A stretch of 64,000 nt of DNA from Roridomyces roridus (taxonomy: Eukaryota > Basidiomycota > Agaricomycetes > Agaricales > Mycenaceae): positions 248,001 to 312,000 of the forward strand of contig JARKIF010000039.1 of NCBI GenBank assembly GCA_029378245.1. The letters are read 5' to 3'. This document shows, one piece after another, positions 54,376-64,000 of the stretch. A program made the position numbers and the translations under genes. Below the pieces are notes generated by a model. It saw nothing but the letters and a program-made list of their open reading frames with translations, made no database searches and was not told the DNA's origin. The number at the start of each line of letters is the position of its first letter. Position 1 is the stretch's first letter.

Positions 54376-56616
54376 ATGGCCACTCCCGTTCCCATGCCCG
54401 CCCGCGGTGATCGCACTGCACCCAAATTTGACTCCTCTAAACCCCGCGAGCTCCGTCGGTACTTTGCCGACCTGGAGTTTTTGTTCGACGTCTCCTCGGT
54501 CACGGACAGCACCGAGAAAAAGAAACACGCCACCCGGTACTTGCCCGTCGATGACCAGGAGATCTGGGAGACTTTACCGTCTTTCACCAATGCCCCCACA
54601 TCATATGATTCGTTTAAAGCCGACGTGCTGAAACTTTACTCAGGGAATGATGAGGATCGTCGATTTGGCCTAAACGACCTTGATGCCCTTGTCGGTCAGA
54701 CTTCCCGCACCGGCATTCACACCAAGCTCGATCTGACGACGTTCTACCGTCAATTCCTGTTGATCACCTCGTACCTCACTGGCAAGAATCGGCTTTCGGC
54801 TTCCGAGCAGAGCCGTGCCTTCTTCCGTGCCATGCATCCGCCGTCGCTCGCCGTCGCAATCCAGCATCGGCTTCAGATCAAAAAGCCTGACATTCATCCC
54901 GAGGACCCGTATGACCTCGCGGATCTATATGAAGCTGCGGAATTTGTTGTTGCTGGGACTAGTGGTACGCTCATCGCTGCTGCCGCCTCCCCCACATCCC
55001 ACAATATTGCATCTACATCCGCTGACATCAAATCTGACCCTGGCATTGCCGCCCTCGTCGGCACGGTTGCAGAGCTCATTAAAGTGCTTGCCACCCAGAA
55101 AGGCAACACCGGCAACGGCACTACTGGCACGAATTCAACAAGGCCTCCCCGTCCCGACGGCTGCGGATATTGCAGCGAGCAAAATCATTTCATCAACCAG
55201 TGCCCCCGGGTTCTCGACGATATCAATGCCGGCAAATGTCGCCGTAACACGGACGGTCGAGTCGTACTACCCAGCGGTGCATTTGTCCCGCGTGCGGTTA
55301 CCGGCCGAGACCTACGTACACGGATTGACGAGTGGCACAAGCAGAACCCCGGTCAGATCGCACAGGCCCAGCTCATCGTCACGGCGCAGAATTTGGTGGA
55401 GACTTCCGCTCCAGTCGCACAGACATACATTTTGACGGATGATGAACGCGAGGAAGCATGCCATCGCGAGATTTTGGCTATCCAGACTCGCCGACAAGCT
55501 AAACGTGCATTGGACGCTGGTCGTGAGGCCCCGGATCATACTATTCAGCCACCGCAGCCTCGTGCCGTCCCTCCCGCTCCCGCACCTGCTCCTACCCGTC
55601 TGGCTCCCGCACCTGTCGCTCCCCCCGTGCAACCTGTCGCTGCGCCGCAGATTCATCCATTCGCGAATGCTCGTGATGCTGCATATGCGCCGCCTGCAGA
55701 ACGCAACTTTGCCGCGCCGCCGCCTAAAGGTCCCGCATATCGCACTACAGCCCCCGTCTACGATGAGAGAGATGCCAAGGCTATTTTCAATGCTTCACTC
55801 AAGTCCCCCGTCACAATTCCCATGCGGCAATTATTGTCGATCGCACCGGAAGTCCGCGCCCAGTACCGTGAAGTCACAACGTCACGTCGTGCACCGCCCA
55901 AGGATTCTCAGTCGGCTGCTCCAGTTGGGCAGCTTCTCAACGGCATTTTGCCTTTTTCGGATTTATTCGACGACCCCGCCCACGAGACCATCGACGAGCA
56001 ACGCGAGGAGGATGCACGCCATACGGCTATGATTGATTCCCTCCCCGCCGTGTTCAATGTGGACGCTGCAACTTCGAGTCTGCCCCCGGACGCCTTTGTC
56101 GTTCCCGATCCCTATGCCGTTTACTACGACGCTGGTCTACCCATTCCGGCAGATCTCATCGTCTCAGTGAATTGTTGTGCCCTTCGGTCTGTACTCCCCA
56201 CCATCGACAACCGTGAAGTCGTCGAGTCTGTCGTGGATGGCGGCTCGCAGATTATAGCCATGTCAGAGGCTGTTTGTCACAGTCTCAGGCTCACGTACGA
56301 CCCCACGATCATCTTGCACATGCAATCGGCCAACGGCACCGTCACCCCCTCGCTTGGTTTAGCTCGCAACGTTCCGTTCACGCTCGGAGACATCACACTT
56401 TATCTGCAGGTGTATATTGTCCGCAATCCAGCGTATGATGTATTATTGGGTCATCCCTTCCACGTCTTGACGCAGAGCATTGTCCGCACCTTTGCCAACG
56501 AGGACCAGACCATCACCATCAGTGATCCGAACTCCGGCAGAGTTGTCACCGTGCCCACTGTACCTCGTGGGTCCCCTCGTGCGCGTCAACAGGGTTTTCC
56601 CAACTCGAGGAATTGA
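54376..56616 (+). CDS. Gag-protease polyprotein
   Basis: ATG at 54376 in an ideal context (accATGg), although the frame is open from 54145. The capsid-like region (RELRRYFADLEFLFDVSSV, YDSFKADVLKLYSGNDEDRR) is followed by a CCHC zinc knuckle CGYCSEQNHFINQC (about residue 261, C-x2-C-x4-H-x4-C), a Pro/Ala-rich linker, and a retropepsin-like aspartic protease. In the protease the active site reads VVDGGSQIIAMS (about residue 618) and the second motif YDVLLGHPFHV. The DGGS active site departs from the usual D[ST]G. The stop at 56614-56616 lies 3' of a likely frameshift site (56592-56598) leading to pol. Confidence 0.9.
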   Translation: MATPVPMPARGDRTAPKFDSSKPRELRRYFADLEFLFDVSSVTDSTEKKKHATRYLPVDDQEIWETLPSFTNAPTSYDSFKADVLKLYSGNDEDRRFGLNDLDALVGQTSRTGIHTKLDLTTFYRQFLLITSYLTGKNRLSASEQSRAFFRAMHPPSLAVAIQHRLQIKKPDIHPEDPYDLADLYEAAEFVVAGTSGTLIAAAASPTSHNIASTSADIKSDPGIAALVGTVAELIKVLATQKGNTGNGTTGTNSTRPPRPDGCGYCSEQNHFINQCPRVLDDINAGKCRRNTDGRVVLPSGAFVPRAVTGRDLRTRIDEWHKQNPGQIAQAQLIVTAQNLVETSAPVAQTYILTDDEREEACHREILAIQTRRQAKRALDAGREAPDHTIQPPQPRAVPPAPAPAPTRLAPAPVAPPVQPVAAPQIHPFANARDAAYAPPAERNFAAPPPKGPAYRTTAPVYDERDAKAIFNASLKSPVTIPMRQLLSIAPEVRAQYREVTTSRRAPPKDSQSAAPVGQLLNGILPFSDLFDDPAHETIDEQREEDARHTAMIDSLPAVFNVDAATSSLPPDAFVVPDPYAVYYDAGLPIPADLIVSVNCCALRSVLPTIDNREVVESVVDGGSQIIAMSEAVCHSLRLTYDPTIILHMQSANGTVTPSLGLARNVPFTLGDITLYLQVYIVRNPAYDVLLGHPFHVLTQSIVRTFANEDQTITISDPNSGRVVTVPTVPRGSPRARQQGFPNSRN

Positions 56617-58947
56617 TCCCTGATCAACAAGAGCTTGCCCTAATTATTGCGCCACACCCCGACATTCCCGGTAAATTTATCATTGAATCAACTTCGGCAC
56701 TCGAATCGGACACCCTCTCCCACATACAGCACACCTATCTCTCGGCCTGCACTAATCTAGGCCGCGATGCAGATACGGTGGTTTTTGCACATACAGTTGT
56801 TCAACCGACATTCCCCGAGTCCCACGATTCAACTCGTGGTGATCATTTTATCCCAATATATTCTGTTTCCTCTCACTCTCCGACCCGTTCCTCTCCCGTC
56901 GCTCAACCGATGTCCCCGATGCCCCGCGATTCAACTCGCGGGTCTAAAAATAATAATACCCCCTCCGTGCTTCCTCCCTTGGCCCAAGTTTATGCCAAGA
57001 AGAAATACAAACCCGTCGCACAAAAGATCCGACCGGTTCTCGGCTCCGTCCCCGATGACTTCCGTATCGAACGTCACATCCTCGGTGATCCACTCGCCGA
57101 CATGCCGAAACTTGATCCAAACCCGCCACCGTTCATTCCCACCGGTCGCTATACGGCTGAACGCCGTGATGCGATCGACCTTGCTCATTCCGGCGATTTT
57201 CTGTGGCCTGCCGAGCGCGATCTGATGCACCACTTTATGTGTTTGCAGAATGAGGCCTTTGCCTGGGAAGACTCGGAGCGCGGCAGCTTCCGCACCGACT
57301 TCTTTCCTCCCGTCAATATCCCCGTCATGCCGCACACGCCCTGGGTTCAACGGAACATTCCCATTCCGCCTGGCATTTATGACCAGGTGTGCAAGATCAT
57401 TCGCACGAAGATTGACGCTGGCGTCTACGAGCCGTCAAACTCGTCCTACCGCTCCCGGTGGTTTTGCGTTGTCAAGAAGGACGGAACCAGTCTACGAATA
57501 GTCCACGCCCTCGAGCCACTTAACGCCGTCACCATCCAGCACTCTGGTGTTACACCCTTCACCGAGCAGCTAGCAGAACATTTCGCTGGTCGTGCATGCG
57601 GTGCCATGCTTGATCTTTACGTTGGCTATGATGAACGTCTACTTGCTCCCGCATCTCGGGATTTTACCACGTTCCAGACACCTTACGGCGCTCTCCGACT
57701 TGTCACCCTTCCGATGGGTTGGACAAATTCGGTCCCCATATTTCACGACGACGTGACGCACATCCTCCAGCCCGAGATCCCCGAGTTTACCTGGCCATAT
57801 ATTGACGACGTCCCCTTCCGCGGCCCCGCTTCGGCTTATCAGCTCGCCGATGGCTCATACGAGACCATTCCCGAGAACCCCGGCATTCGACGATTCATTT
57901 GGGAACATTTCAACAATTTAATCCGCGTCGTACAACGCATGAAATATTCCGGCGGAACCTTTTCTGGCCACAAGCTCGTCCTTTGCGCAGAGAGGATCAC
58001 TGTGGTTGGACATGTCTGCACCCCTGCCGGTCGCATCCCCGACGAGAAGCGTGTTGACAAGATTGTCAATTGGGGTCCCTGTCGTGACCTCTCCGAAGTA
58101 CGCGCATTCCTCGGCACCATTGGTGTCGTTCGTATTTTTATCCGGAATTTCTCCCACCGCGCACACTACCTCATCATGCTCACGCGCAAAGATATGCCGT
58201 TCACCTTTGGACCCGAGCAGATTGCTGCCCAGGAGGATTTGAAATATGCACTCCTTCATTCCCCCGCCCTCCGACCGCTTAATTATTGGTCCAGTGCTCC
58301 CGTCATACTGGCTGTCGACACTTCATCACTCGCCATTGGCAGCCTCCTCGCTCAGTGCGATCCGGACAACCTCTCCCGTCGATATTATGCGCGCTTCGGT
58401 TCCATCACGCTCAATGACCGTGAGGCTCGCTTCTCGCAAGCCAAACTCGAGCTATACGGTTTATTCCGTACTCTCCGCGCCTGGAAGGTTTACCTCATCG
58501 GTCTCCGCAATCTTGTCATCGAAGTTGATGCGCGCTACATCAAGGGTATGCTCGCTAACCCTGATCTTGCACCAAGTGCCAGCATCAATCGGTGGATTCT
58601 CGCCATCCTCACTTTCCACTTCACTCTCGTCCACGTCCCCGGTGTTTCACACGGTCCAGATGGACTCTCGCGTCGTCCGCCGCAGCCTGGAGACCAGCCA
58701 GAACCCGAGGATGATTTTGATGATTGGATTGATCAAGTACACGGCTTCCTGCATATGATCAACGACACGCCGTATGTTCCTCGCCGACAGCATTTTGTTG
58801 CGACACTGGCTGCAGAAATTGCACCTGATGGTCAAGATGCGCCACCTTCCCTTGACTACGACCTTGTCCCCCGTTCCGATTCTGCACGGCGTGCTGATGC
58901 CCGTGTGGTTGTCGTTCGACTTTGGCACGATACCTTGGAACGCCCCC
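56526..58947 (+). CDS. Pol, part 1: reverse transcriptase and RNase H (-1 frame relative to gag)
   Basis: The frame is open from 56526 and has no ATG; it overlaps gag by 91 nt, and expression probably needs a -1 shift. RT: SSYRSRWFCVVKKDGTSLR, HALEPLNAVTIQHSGVTPF, TPYGALRLVTLPMGWTNSV and the catalytic WPYIDDVPF (YxDD, near 57795). RNase H: VILAVDTSSLAIGSLLAQ, FSQAKLELYGLFRTLRAWK, LVIEVDARYIKGML, HVPGVSHGPDGLSRRP. The integrase follows in another frame after a C6 run at 58943-58948 that shifts the frame. In the literal frame the ORF ends at 59051. Confidence 0.9.
56592..56598 (+). promoter_or_regulatory. Candidate -1 ribosomal frameshift heptamer GGGTTTT between gag-pro and pol
   Basis: In the gag frame the bases read G GGT TTT, the X XXY YYZ form used for -1 slippage, inside the 91-nt overlap of gag and pol frames and 18 nt before the gag stop. 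A downstream stimulatory fold was not worked out. Confidence 0.55.
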
Positions 58948-60273
58948 CGCGACATTTCGGATCACGATTACGAGAAATTCGTGCGCTATTGCCTCGAGTT
59001 TTATGTTGCCGATGGACAGCTTTGGCGGAAAGACCCACAGTCTCAGCATAAACTCGTCACTCCGCCTCAGCGTCGATTATTCATTCTCCGCTCGGCACAC
59101 GATGATGTTGGACACAAAGGCTTCTATGCAACTCGCGCACTCATCTCCGAACGCTTCTGGTGGCCGCACATGGCCGATGACATCACCTGGTTTATTAAAA
59201 CCTGTCATCTTTGCCAAATTCGACAGACACGCCAAGTTTTAATTCCACCCACCGTTGCCACCCCCGCGCCGCTGTTCGCCAAGGTCTATATTGACACGAT
59301 GCACATGCCGCCAAGTGGGGGATTCAAATATATTGTCCACGGCCGCTGCTCTCTCAGTGCATATGCAGAGTTCCGCATGCTACGTCGAGAAACTGCACAG
59401 GCCATCGGAGATTGGATTTTCCAGGATATCATCTGCCGTTGGGGCACACTTTGCGAGATCGTTACCGACAACGGTACTCCCTTCATCAAGGCCCTTGAGT
59501 ACCTGGCGCATAAATATCACATCCATCACATTCGCATCTCCGGCTACAATTCTCGCGCAAATGGTCTTATTGAACGTCCCCACTTTGATGTTCGAGAAGC
59601 CCTTTTCAAGGCAGTCGACGGTGATCAGAGCAAATGGCATACCGGCACGTACTCTGTCTTTTGGGCAGATCGAGTCACCGTACGCAAGCGCATGGGTTGC
59701 TCCCCTTACTTCGCCGCGACAGGCACCCATCCGCTCCTTCCGCTCGATATATCCGAAGCCACATATCTGCTCCCGCCTCCGGACTCTGTCCTTTCGACCA
59801 CAGATCTTATTGCCACCCGCGCTATTGCCCTACAGAAACGCCGTGATCAGCTGGCCACACTTCACTCCACAGTCTACGAGGCACGTTTACGCCATGCCGC
59901 TCGCTTCGAAATCGACCACGCTGCCACTATCCGCGATTACGACTTCAAACGCGGTGATTTGGTTCTCATGCGCAACACGGCCATCGAGAAATCACTCAGC
60001 AGAAAGATGCGCAAACGGTACCTCGGCCCGCTCATCGTCATATCCCGCAATCGTGGTGGAGCATACATTTTATGCGAACTAGACGGATCAGTATTCCATC
60101 GCCCTATCGCCGCCTTCCGTGTCATTCCGTACTTCGCGCGCACTTCGATCCCGATCCCAGCCCTCAACGAATTTTTGGACATATCAACGGAACGACTTCG
60201 GCAACTCGAACAATCTACCCTTTCGGACCCGGACGACCTTGATGTCGATGTGGAACTTCCTGCATCCGACTAA
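58948..60273 (+). CDS. Pol, part 2: integrase (+1 frame relative to part 1)
   Basis: Begins in frame at PRDISDHDYEKFVRYC. Zinc-binding HHCC: H-x4-H in SAHDDVGHKG, then FIKTCHLCQIRQTR. Catalytic D,D35E: VYIDTMHMP (near 59290), EIVTDNGTPFIK (near 59465) and ANGLIERPHFDVRE (near 59570). The C-terminal part has RYLGPLIVISRNRGGAYI, a GPY/F-type module. Stop at 60273. The frame change from part 1 could be a real mutation, a +1 recoding site or a sequence error. Confidence 0.9.
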   Translation, partial: RDISDHDYEKFVRYCLEFYVADGQLWRKDPQSQHKLVTPPQRRLFILRSAHDDVGHKGFYATRALISERFWWPHMADDITWFIKTCHLCQIRQTRQVLIPPTVATPAPLFAKVYIDTMHMPPSGGFKYIVHGRCSLSAYAEFRMLRRETAQAIGDWIFQDIICRWGTLCEIVTDNGTPFIKALEYLAHKYHIHHIRISGYNSRANGLIERPHFDVREALFKAVDGDQSKWHTGTYSVFWADRVTVRKRMGCSPYFAATGTHPLLPLDISEATYLLPPPDSVLSTTDLIATRAIALQKRRDQLATLHSTVYEARLRHAARFEIDHAATIRDYDFKRGDLVLMRNTAIEKSLSRKMRKRYLGPLIVISRNRGGAYILCELDGSVFHRPIAAFRVIPYFARTSIPIPALNEFLDISTERLRQLEQSTLSDPDDLDVDVELPASD

Positions 60274-60498
60274 CGTGCCGTGCCCCCACTGTTCACTTCT
60301 CAGTTGGGAGGATACACTTTGTGCACCCAATTTTTTGCACACCCCCCCGTCGCATACTTCGTGCTTCTCGCCGTCGCTTGCGCCGTTCGACTTCGGTTGA
60401 GCGAAGGCTATGAAGTTGTTCTGAGCCTTTATTTTTCCTTATTTTCCATTTCCCCTCGGCAAGTGACCGGGGACGGTCACATTTCAGTTGGGAGGAGA
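60274..60498. other. Pol-to-LTR spacer
   Basis: 225 bp without a gene. It contains a duplicated word, cagttgggagga, at 60301 and 60485; the second copy serves as the polypurine tract. Confidence 0.6.
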
Positions 60499-61162
60499 TG
60501 TCGCGCACGCCAACGCGCTCGACACGGAGCATGTTCAAACTGCCGGCATACAGTACAAATCAATCAGTACGGCTGCAGTTGTCTCTTGCTTCACGACCAC
60601 CATGTCGCCGCGATCCTACACCTCCAGCCCTGCGCTCATCGACTACGACAATCTCCCCCTCCTCCTTACTCCTCGGACACCTTGCCTCTCTTTGGTTTTA
60701 TTCCACTAATTCTACCTTTTTGGTTGCACTTACGCACTCATCGGGCGTCCCACCGTGCACCATCCCTCGATTTTCCGTTGTACTCTCTTCCCTGGTTGCT
60801 TTTCATCTTTGCTAAGTTGTACATTGCTTCGGATTTATCTACACTCACCCTTTACTCTACCATGTATAAAAGACTGTTTTTGTGTAGGTTTTCAACACAG
60901 ACTTGTTCTCCCCCTCGTATCAGCTCTAAGTTTTTCGTCTTCGTCGCCTCCGATCTCGACCTACGCCTCCGTCCACGTATACGCCCACGCCTTCGCTTCC
61001 GTCACCGTCCCATTCGTCTTATCCCTCCTGCCAGCGCTGCATTTTGCCTGGTTCGGCGCCGGACGTGGTGAAACACTTGCACATTTTCTCTCGCAACCGC
61101 CTACTGCCTCACACTTGTTGTTTTAGCTCGCGCACGCAGCTAGGCGGTCGTTGAGATCGACA
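60499..61162 (+). repeat. 3' LTR
   Basis: 664 bp, no visible difference from 53429-54092. Confidence 0.95.
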
Positions 61163-61597
61163 ACAGGGGCAGCACAACTGGAGCCTCCTTGGAAAATCTA
61201 ATCCCTGTCTCTGTAACGCTTGCGAAGACTTCCCGGGCCCGATTCATATTGCGTCTGACCTCGGATCTTGCTTCTAGGAACGCCGAACTCATTCGATACT
61301 CAATAAACTGGAGATCGGTGAAGCAACTTGAACTCTTTTCTCGTCTGACTGACCCGCTGTTTCATCCGGCCCGAACCTCTGCCTTGTAAAGGAAAGAAAG
61401 AACGCTGCATAATGTACTTACGTCGGTGTTTGACCCACCTAGGCCCATTCCTTGACTACAAAAGAAGGGGCACTAACAGGGAGTAGCACTCTATCCACTA
61501 ACTATGCCCTCTATCAACTTCCCCGAGTTCCCCGACTACCCCCTCGTCGTGGAGGGTAACGAGGCTGAGATCGACAAGCTTTGGGGTGCGGCTACGA
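61163..61597. repeat. Right arm of the ~1.87-kb inverted duplication, second part
   Basis: Reverse complement of about 5660-6090. It carries the upstream region and exon 1 of the 2OG oxygenase. Confidence 0.85.
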
Positions 61598-61722
61598 AGC
61601 CATCAGCAACTTGGCACCCTCTTTTCGGGGAGGCTCGAAAGCTTTTGTGGCTCTTTTTCCTCTTTCGCTTTTTTTACCGCTTTTTGTTCAGCTTTCATGG
61701 AGCTGACGGTAGCTTTTGATCC
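61504..61722 (+). pseudogene. 2OG-Fe(II) oxygenase exon 1 fragment
   Basis: ATG at 61504, MPSINFPEFPDYPLVVEGNE then KLWGAAT, as in the left copy (5755 on -). After KLWGAATK the sequence is unrelated and Phe-rich. Only exon 1 remains, without the catalytic domain. Confidence 0.8.
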
Positions 61723-62446
61723 TTCCAGTCTTTGCAAGTATGCTTTTTTCAATCTGGGTAAAAAGTGGTCAAAAAAGAGACGGCTCCAGTTGTGTAGGGA
61801 ATGCACTCCGGGAGTATGTGGGGGCCGGTCTGTGCACTTGTTAAGATATAAATATGGGGCCTTGGCTGGCTGGCAATCCGACTGAGCCCTCGGAGCGAAG
61901 GGACACAGAAGAGTGGGATTAATCGCGGGAATATTAACGGCGAGGTCAGGCAGAATGAAGACAGACAGAAGCTGAGAGACTGGCACGGCTCGGAGGGGGA
62001 TTGTATGGTTTGTATAGCTCGATACGGACATGTATTACATAGTTAATATACAGGGATATTTAGGCGCATAAGCAGAGCCAAAAAGGCAGTAAAAAGACCA
62101 ACTCACCGAGTCCACAGAATGCCCTGGGTGCGTCCCAACAATGCCACACCGAACCTTGAAACAGTCCTTACGGTGTTCTTCAGGCAGCGCAGGGTGGCAA
62201 CAATCTGATGGTGGTGGTGGCCAAAAAGACAGCCAAGTAACCACTCACCGACTCCCACAGAATGACCCTATGCCTTGAGTGCATCCGATGTGCCGTGCGT
62301 GCCAAGTCCAGTCACAGATGAGGAATTCCGACGAGTGGAATGGAAGCCGAGGCAATCGGAAGAGGATTTGAGTCGGCGGGGCATCCAGCTCGTTTTTCAA
62401 GCGTCTCAACAGAAGGACAAGGGAGGTCGCGATGGGTGTGGAAGAG
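61598..62446. other. Region without recognised genes
   Basis: Follows the break in the oxygenase copy. AT-richer, with T-runs. A short repeated phrase, caactcaccgagtccacagaatg and ccactcaccgactcccacag, occurs near 62100 and 62245. No coding sequence is defended. Confidence 0.35.
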
Positions 62447-63361
62447 TAGTCTCGGCACCAGACCCTTATCACATCCCAAAGGGAACCCTGTCATAAGGGT
62501 CTGGGGTAATCGGTCGCAGCTAAGCGGGACATTGCGCTATCAATTTTGATGGCAAATTCCCACCATATGTAGGGCTGTAGCATAGCTTTGATAACGATCC
62601 GATAACGATTACACTACATCGATAAGCCTTTCTCCTGCTCCCTCCACCATCCCGGGACATCTAGACACCCCAGACAGCCTCTAGCAACCCCATAGCACCC
62701 CACATTAAACTGTAATGAGCCAAACAGGTTCATCACGGCAATCTGGATCCATGGGACAATGCCGGCAGGGGTGTGGATGGAGTACCGGGGGAACCTTTCC
62801 TTGATAAAATCAAGAATAATGTTTGTTTTTTCTGGATCTGTGTATCTATGGGCCCGAGAGCTGGCTCCATATGTTGCATCGTCTTCTTCATCATCTGAAT
62901 TGTCTGAATTGTCACCAAGCTGATTGGGGTCCAAATCCATAAAATTGGTGTCTTCCTCTACTCCTGGGAAGTAGAGGTCTGGAATATGTGGTCCTGGTGG
63001 GCTGGAGGAGGCTCCAATGGTACTTTCAGCTTCTTCCTCCTCAAATCCATCAGAGAAGTGCATTTCCCCCCAGTGTGGTCTAATTGGATAAGCCATTGTG
63101 TGCTGTGGGGTGCTATGGGGTTGCTAGAGGCTGTCTGGGGTGTCTAGATGTCCCGGGATGGTGGAGGGAGCAGGAGAAAGGCTTATCGATGTAGTGTAAT
63201 CGTTATCGGATCGTTATCAAAGCTATGCTACAGCCCTACATATGGTGGGAATTTGCCATCAAAATTGATAGCGCAATGTCCCGCTTAGCTGCGACCGATT
63301 ACCCCAGACCCTTATGACAGGGTTCCCTTTGGGATGTGATAAGGGTCTGGTGCCGAGACTA
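62447..63361. mobile_element. Mutator-like (MULE-type) nonautonomous element, 915 bp, 258-bp TIRs
   Basis: TIRs 62447-62704 and 63104-63361 pair position by position (p with 125808-p). The outer end reads TAGTCTCGGCACCAGACCC. Flanked by GTGGAAGAG at 62438-62446 and 63362-63370, a 9-bp target duplication. Long TIRs plus a 9-bp duplication are the marks of Mutator-like elements. Within each TIR the word agacccttat recurs in inverted form, giving a local hairpin. Between the TIRs lies a 399-bp core with an open frame. Confidence 0.85.
62614..63096 (-). CDS. Open frame inside the MULE-type element, possibly captured gene fragment
   Basis: ATG at 63096 (MAYPIRPHWGEMHFSDGFEE), acidic with DNSDNSDDEEDDATYGASS and KTNIILDFIKERFPRYSIHT. 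It runs through the core into the left TIR. It resembles the acidic N-terminal part of a nuclear or transposon protein rather than a transposase core. No intron or domain recognised. May be a captured fragment or a remnant of the parent element. Confidence 0.4.
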   Translation of the reverse strand: MAYPIRPHWGEMHFSDGFEEEEAESTIGASSSPPGPHIPDLYFPGVEEDTNFMDLDPNQLGDNSDNSDDEEDDATYGASSRAHRYTDPEKTNIILDFIKERFPRYSIHTPAGIVPWIQIAVMNLFGSLQFNVGCYGVARGCLGCLDVPGWWREQEKGLSM

Positions 63362-63586
63362 GTGGAAGAGAAGTCAAAGACTCTGCCCGCAAAGAGGCCA
63401 CGCGGTCATCGGTGATCGGCGTTGCAGCTTGCGGCTGCTGAACACGTGGTGCTGGTTGATGACTGAATTGGGAAAGAAGACAACAAACGCTAACAACACC
63501 CTCTTCTCTTCCCTCATCTCACCGACTCTCTGTCCCGTCCTCCCGCTGGTTTCTCCTGCTCGGGACTTGGTCCCACTAGCCCACGA

Positions 63587-64000
63587 TGGCTCCCAGTGAG
63601 CATACCTGGCTTATGCGGGCCGTCGGAGTCTGACTCATTCTTGTAGACTCCATCCGCTGGGCGCCGACTCGGTCCTGGACTTGGAAGTTTTGACCGGCAG
63701 ACCTTCGGCAAACGGTGTGTGCCTTGATTCATCTACAGCTCTCGCCCACTTATGATACAGTCCCCCGTAGAGTGACCGACATCGCCGACCGTCCGCTGCC
63801 ACATATGTCGAACTGGAAGTATGTCATCTATATTCCCGCATCATCCACAGTCGCTGACCTCCCAATTAACCAGGTTTTCTCCCCTCTCCCGAGAACCTGC
63901 TTGCCTGGTACGGAAGGCGCGGTGAGTTTTCCTATGTGACCTGTGATATTGACATCCTAACGTTGGGACAGGCTACCACCCACGCAATCGGCTACGCACA
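63587..64000 (+). CDS. Possible 5' end of an unrecognised multi-exon gene, partial
   Basis: ATG at 63587 (gatggctcccag), a plausible GT-AG intron to 63647, then short segments (GLGSFDRQTF) and a second intron candidate, gtgagttttcc to gggacag, ending at 63972. It is cut by the window edge. Supported only by splice-like signals. Confidence 0.25.

Larger units (their letters stand above)
53429..61162 (+). mobile_element. Complete 7,734-bp LTR retrotransposon (Ty3/gypsy order), young
   Basis: Two 664-bp LTRs without visible differences, TGTCG...CGACA, flanked by ACAG at 53425-53428 and 61163-61166. The empty site is preserved in the left duplication arm near 6088. PBS-like TGGAGCCCACCGCGAGG starts 3 nt after the 5' LTR (54096). 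A polypurine tract (gggaggaga) precedes the 3' LTR. Order: gag-protease, then RT-RNase H, then integrase, which is the Ty3/gypsy order. There is no chromodomain, so it is a different family from the element at the left edge. Confidence 0.95.

Overview
The window looks like nuclear DNA from a mushroom-forming basidiomycete (Agaricomycetes). The basis is: short GT-AG introns of about 48-75 nt; KDZ transposases of both the CxC1 and CxC2 kinds, each paired with a TET/JBP dioxygenase; a chromodomain Ty3/gypsy tail; and an F-box gene of mushroom type. It is an accessory, transposon-dense region. Only a dynamin-like GTPase, an F-box gene and RNase III-like genes look like ordinary host genes.

Layout. 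1-995: 3' end of a Ty3/gypsy chromovirus with its 3' LTR. 996-4560: no gene recognised. 4560-5755 (-): broken 2OG-Fe(II) oxygenase gene. 5660-7530: left arm of an old inverted segmental duplication; the right arm is 52006-53428 plus 61163-61597. 7531-17788: first KDZ module (CxC2 transposase on -, small gene, TET/JBP on +, Cys-cluster gene, truncated cargo gene). It is broken by a solo LTR, an 870-bp insertion, a nonsense codon and a frameshift. 17789-29485: second KDZ module, an apparently complete 11.7-kb transposon with long terminal inverted repeats. It carries a CxC1 transposase (-), an intact TET/JBP gene (+) and three cargo genes (+). It sits inside the cargo of the first module.

29486-38458: near-perfect palindrome with 4.08-kb arms and an 813-bp spacer. 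It begins at the base next to the end of the second transposon. Each arm carries a convergent pair: an RNase III-like gene and a partner gene. The arms also carry a solo LTR, a foldback element and tRNA-like sequences. A diverged copy of the convergent pair lies at 46519-48969. 38459-53428 holds the dynamin gene, the F-box gene and three members of a small TATA-driven gene family. 53429-61162 is a young 7.73-kb LTR retrotransposon with identical LTRs, inserted in the right arm of the old duplication. 62447-63361 is a Mutator-like element with 258-bp TIRs and a 9-bp target duplication.

The most coherent system is the pair of KDZ-TET/JBP modules with shared gene order: transposase, divergent TET/JBP 5mC-dioxygenase-like gene, then a basic/Cys-rich protein gene and further cargo. 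One copy is decaying and the other looks intact. The KDZ-TET/JBP link itself is known for basidiomycetes (Iyer, Aravind and colleagues, 2014, from memory). The cargo genes, the nesting and the palindrome at the transposon border are the parts most worth checking. All calls come from reading the sequence by eye; no database search was run, and exon borders are approximate unless stated.
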